Assembly (NCBI GenBank): GCA_018287875.1
Contig: JAGVVL010000002.1
Location: forward strand, 2,914,001 to 2,978,000
Origin: Nigrospora sphaerica
Taxonomy: Eukaryota > Ascomycota > Sordariomycetes > Amphisphaeriales > Apiosporaceae
Direction of reading: 5' to 3'
DNA length: 64,000 bases
Under the pieces are notes generated by a model. That model was given only the letters and a program-made list of their open reading frames with translations, did no database searches and had not been told where the DNA came from. This document shows positions 62,916 to 64,000 of the stretch, in pieces; position 1 is the stretch's first letter; the number at the start of each line of letters is the position of its first letter. The position numbers and the translations under genes were made by a program.

Positions 62916-64000
62916 GGCAGACACCGGGGGGGGACGGGCACGGTGCGTCGGGGATCTCGCTCGGGAATGGGCGGCAGGCAAAGTGATGTGTCCCTCGCAC
63001 TTGGGATTTTAGGGCCTCGGGCGGGAAAGAGGCGGCGGTTTTATGGCTGGGCGGCAAGAACTTGCCAGGGGCTCGCAGCTACTGTTCGAAGACGGGACGG
63101 ATGCTCGACAAGTGCTTCGTGGCCGGGCTGGTGATGATGTGGCGACTCCGGCCTTGGGGGGTCCTAGGGCTATCTATACGAGCGAACCTTATATACTGAG
63201 AGCCCCCGGACGGGAGCCATCGTGACCCGAAAACGGCGGACAGATCAGCATGGCCAAGTGGAAAAAAAAAAAAAAAAGGCCAGGCGGTCCTTCGACGTCG
63301 CCATGGGCAATTCACCGTTGCCTGGACCGACTGGCTGGTTTTGCCCTTCCTAGAGCGGCGTGACGAATATAGGACTCGCGGGATGGAGGACCGACGAGCG
63401 GGTACCTGGCGGCGTCATGGCCCGCCGACGACGACGACGACGAAGCGCGCTAGAAGGTCTGGGGTCGCCAAGGACAGGTACGCAGCCTCGGATAGTTCTC
63501 CGGTGCGGGTGTAAAGACGTCGAGGAAGAGCTAGTCGCCCTGTCCTGCTCGTTTCTCCCTCCACCTTCTAGGCCCCGACGAGAGAGGGCACGGGGGAGTG
63601 GGTATGGTCCCGGGTTTTTTCGCCACTCCGCCCGGGTGTGGAATACGAAAGGGGTGCCCCTCGCAGGATCGAGTGCAGCAGCCGGTAAGGCCGGAGGGGT
63701 TAGAGCGGCGGTCGGTGGCTTGAGCGGTCCTGGCACGCGCGCGGCCACGTCATGTCCCGCTCCCCTCCCATACCCAGCTCCGGGAGCCGTAGGACTGGGA
63801 GGTAGGGTCGTAGGGCCGTATGACACGGGGGTGCGAGACGGCGTTTCATCTTTTTCGGTCGGTAAGATGGGAGGGGGGGGGGGGATCTTGCCAGCAAGGC
63901 CGCGGGTGGAAATTAAAACAGTATAGTAGTAGCTAGCGCACCTGCCTCCCCCCCAAGGGAGCCAACCGGCTTGCGTGGAAGGCCCGCCGAGGGAAAAGCG
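62916..64000. other. Gene-free window end
   Basis: No coding region is supported. Simple tracts: A16 at 63262-63277, a CGA run near 63428-63445 and G12 at 63873-63884. A TATA-like tatact lies near 63190. A gene could begin beyond 64000. Confidence 0.5.
63262..63277. repeat. Poly(A) tract, 16 bases
   Basis: An uninterrupted run of A on the plus strand with no retroelement features or target-site duplication that I can see beside it. Confidence 0.85.

Noticed and set aside
63360..63926. A 188-residue plus-strand frame near the window end
   Set aside because: Begins without an ATG, contains a CGA microsatellite read as poly-Arg and a G tract read as poly-Gly; no motif.
1..64000. Search for CRISPR arrays, insertion sequences, intact transposons or a secondary-metabolite backbone gene
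   Set aside because: No regularly spaced repeats, transposase, reverse transcriptase, polyketide synthase or peptide synthetase was recognised in any frame.

Overview
The window is nuclear DNA of a filamentous ascomycete (Pezizomycotina, most likely a Sordariomycete). The evidence is GC-rich coding sequence with strongly GC-biased third codon positions, many introns of about 55 to 110 bases with GTRAGT-like donors and CTRAC branch sites, widely spaced genes on both strands, and fungus-specific families (Pmp3, Om14, Trs85, Dsc3, chloroperoxidase, HET domain, BYS1-type thaumatin-like protein). I support 23 protein-coding genes, one tRNA gene and two decayed genes. All exon joins were worked out by hand; every spliced length is a multiple of three and each join restores a family motif or a sensible reading frame. 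The species cannot be fixed from the sequence alone.

Layout. 0-13 kb: PMP3 (+), the spliceosomal helicase PRP22 (+), a GNAT acetyltransferase (-), a SPO7-like subunit of the Nem1-Spo7 phosphatase (-) and a CGI-58/Cld1-like alpha/beta hydrolase (-). 15-24 kb: OM14 (+), whose start codon is split by an intron, then three minus-strand genes: a secreted chloroperoxidase-type heme-thiolate peroxidase, a small catalase-like protein, and a large secreted polysaccharide deacetylase (CE4) preceded by three copies of a beta-sandwich-like repeat. 24-30.4 kb: TRS85 (-), tRNA-Lys(CUU) (-) and DBP7 (-). 30.4-43.6 kb: a gene-poor stretch holding only a secreted aldose 1-epimerase (+), a HET-domain relic (-), a secreted GH43 enzyme (-) and a CYP52-like P450 (-). 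43.6-57 kb: DPH1 (+), an FMN-dependent 2-hydroxy-acid oxidase (+), COX8 (-), MTR4 (+), DSC3 (-) and the kynurenine aminotransferase BNA3 (+). 57-64 kb: a BYS1-type secreted protein (-), a GT32 (Och1-like) pseudogene (+), frataxin YFH1 (+) and a putative 79-residue protein (-).

The genes fall into two groups. Housekeeping genes (RNA helicases, mitochondrial proteins, trafficking, diphthamide synthesis) sit singly with modest spacing. Secreted or inducible enzymes (heme peroxidase, CE4, epimerase, GH43, P450) sit in or beside long non-coding stretches and mostly have a TATA-like box about 30 to 120 bases upstream of the ATG. I see no secondary-metabolite cluster, intact transposon, CRISPR array or prokaryote-like operon. 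The most notable points are the OM14 start codon interrupted by an intron (with a related arrangement at COX8), the triple-repeat deacetylase, and the two relics (HET and GT32).
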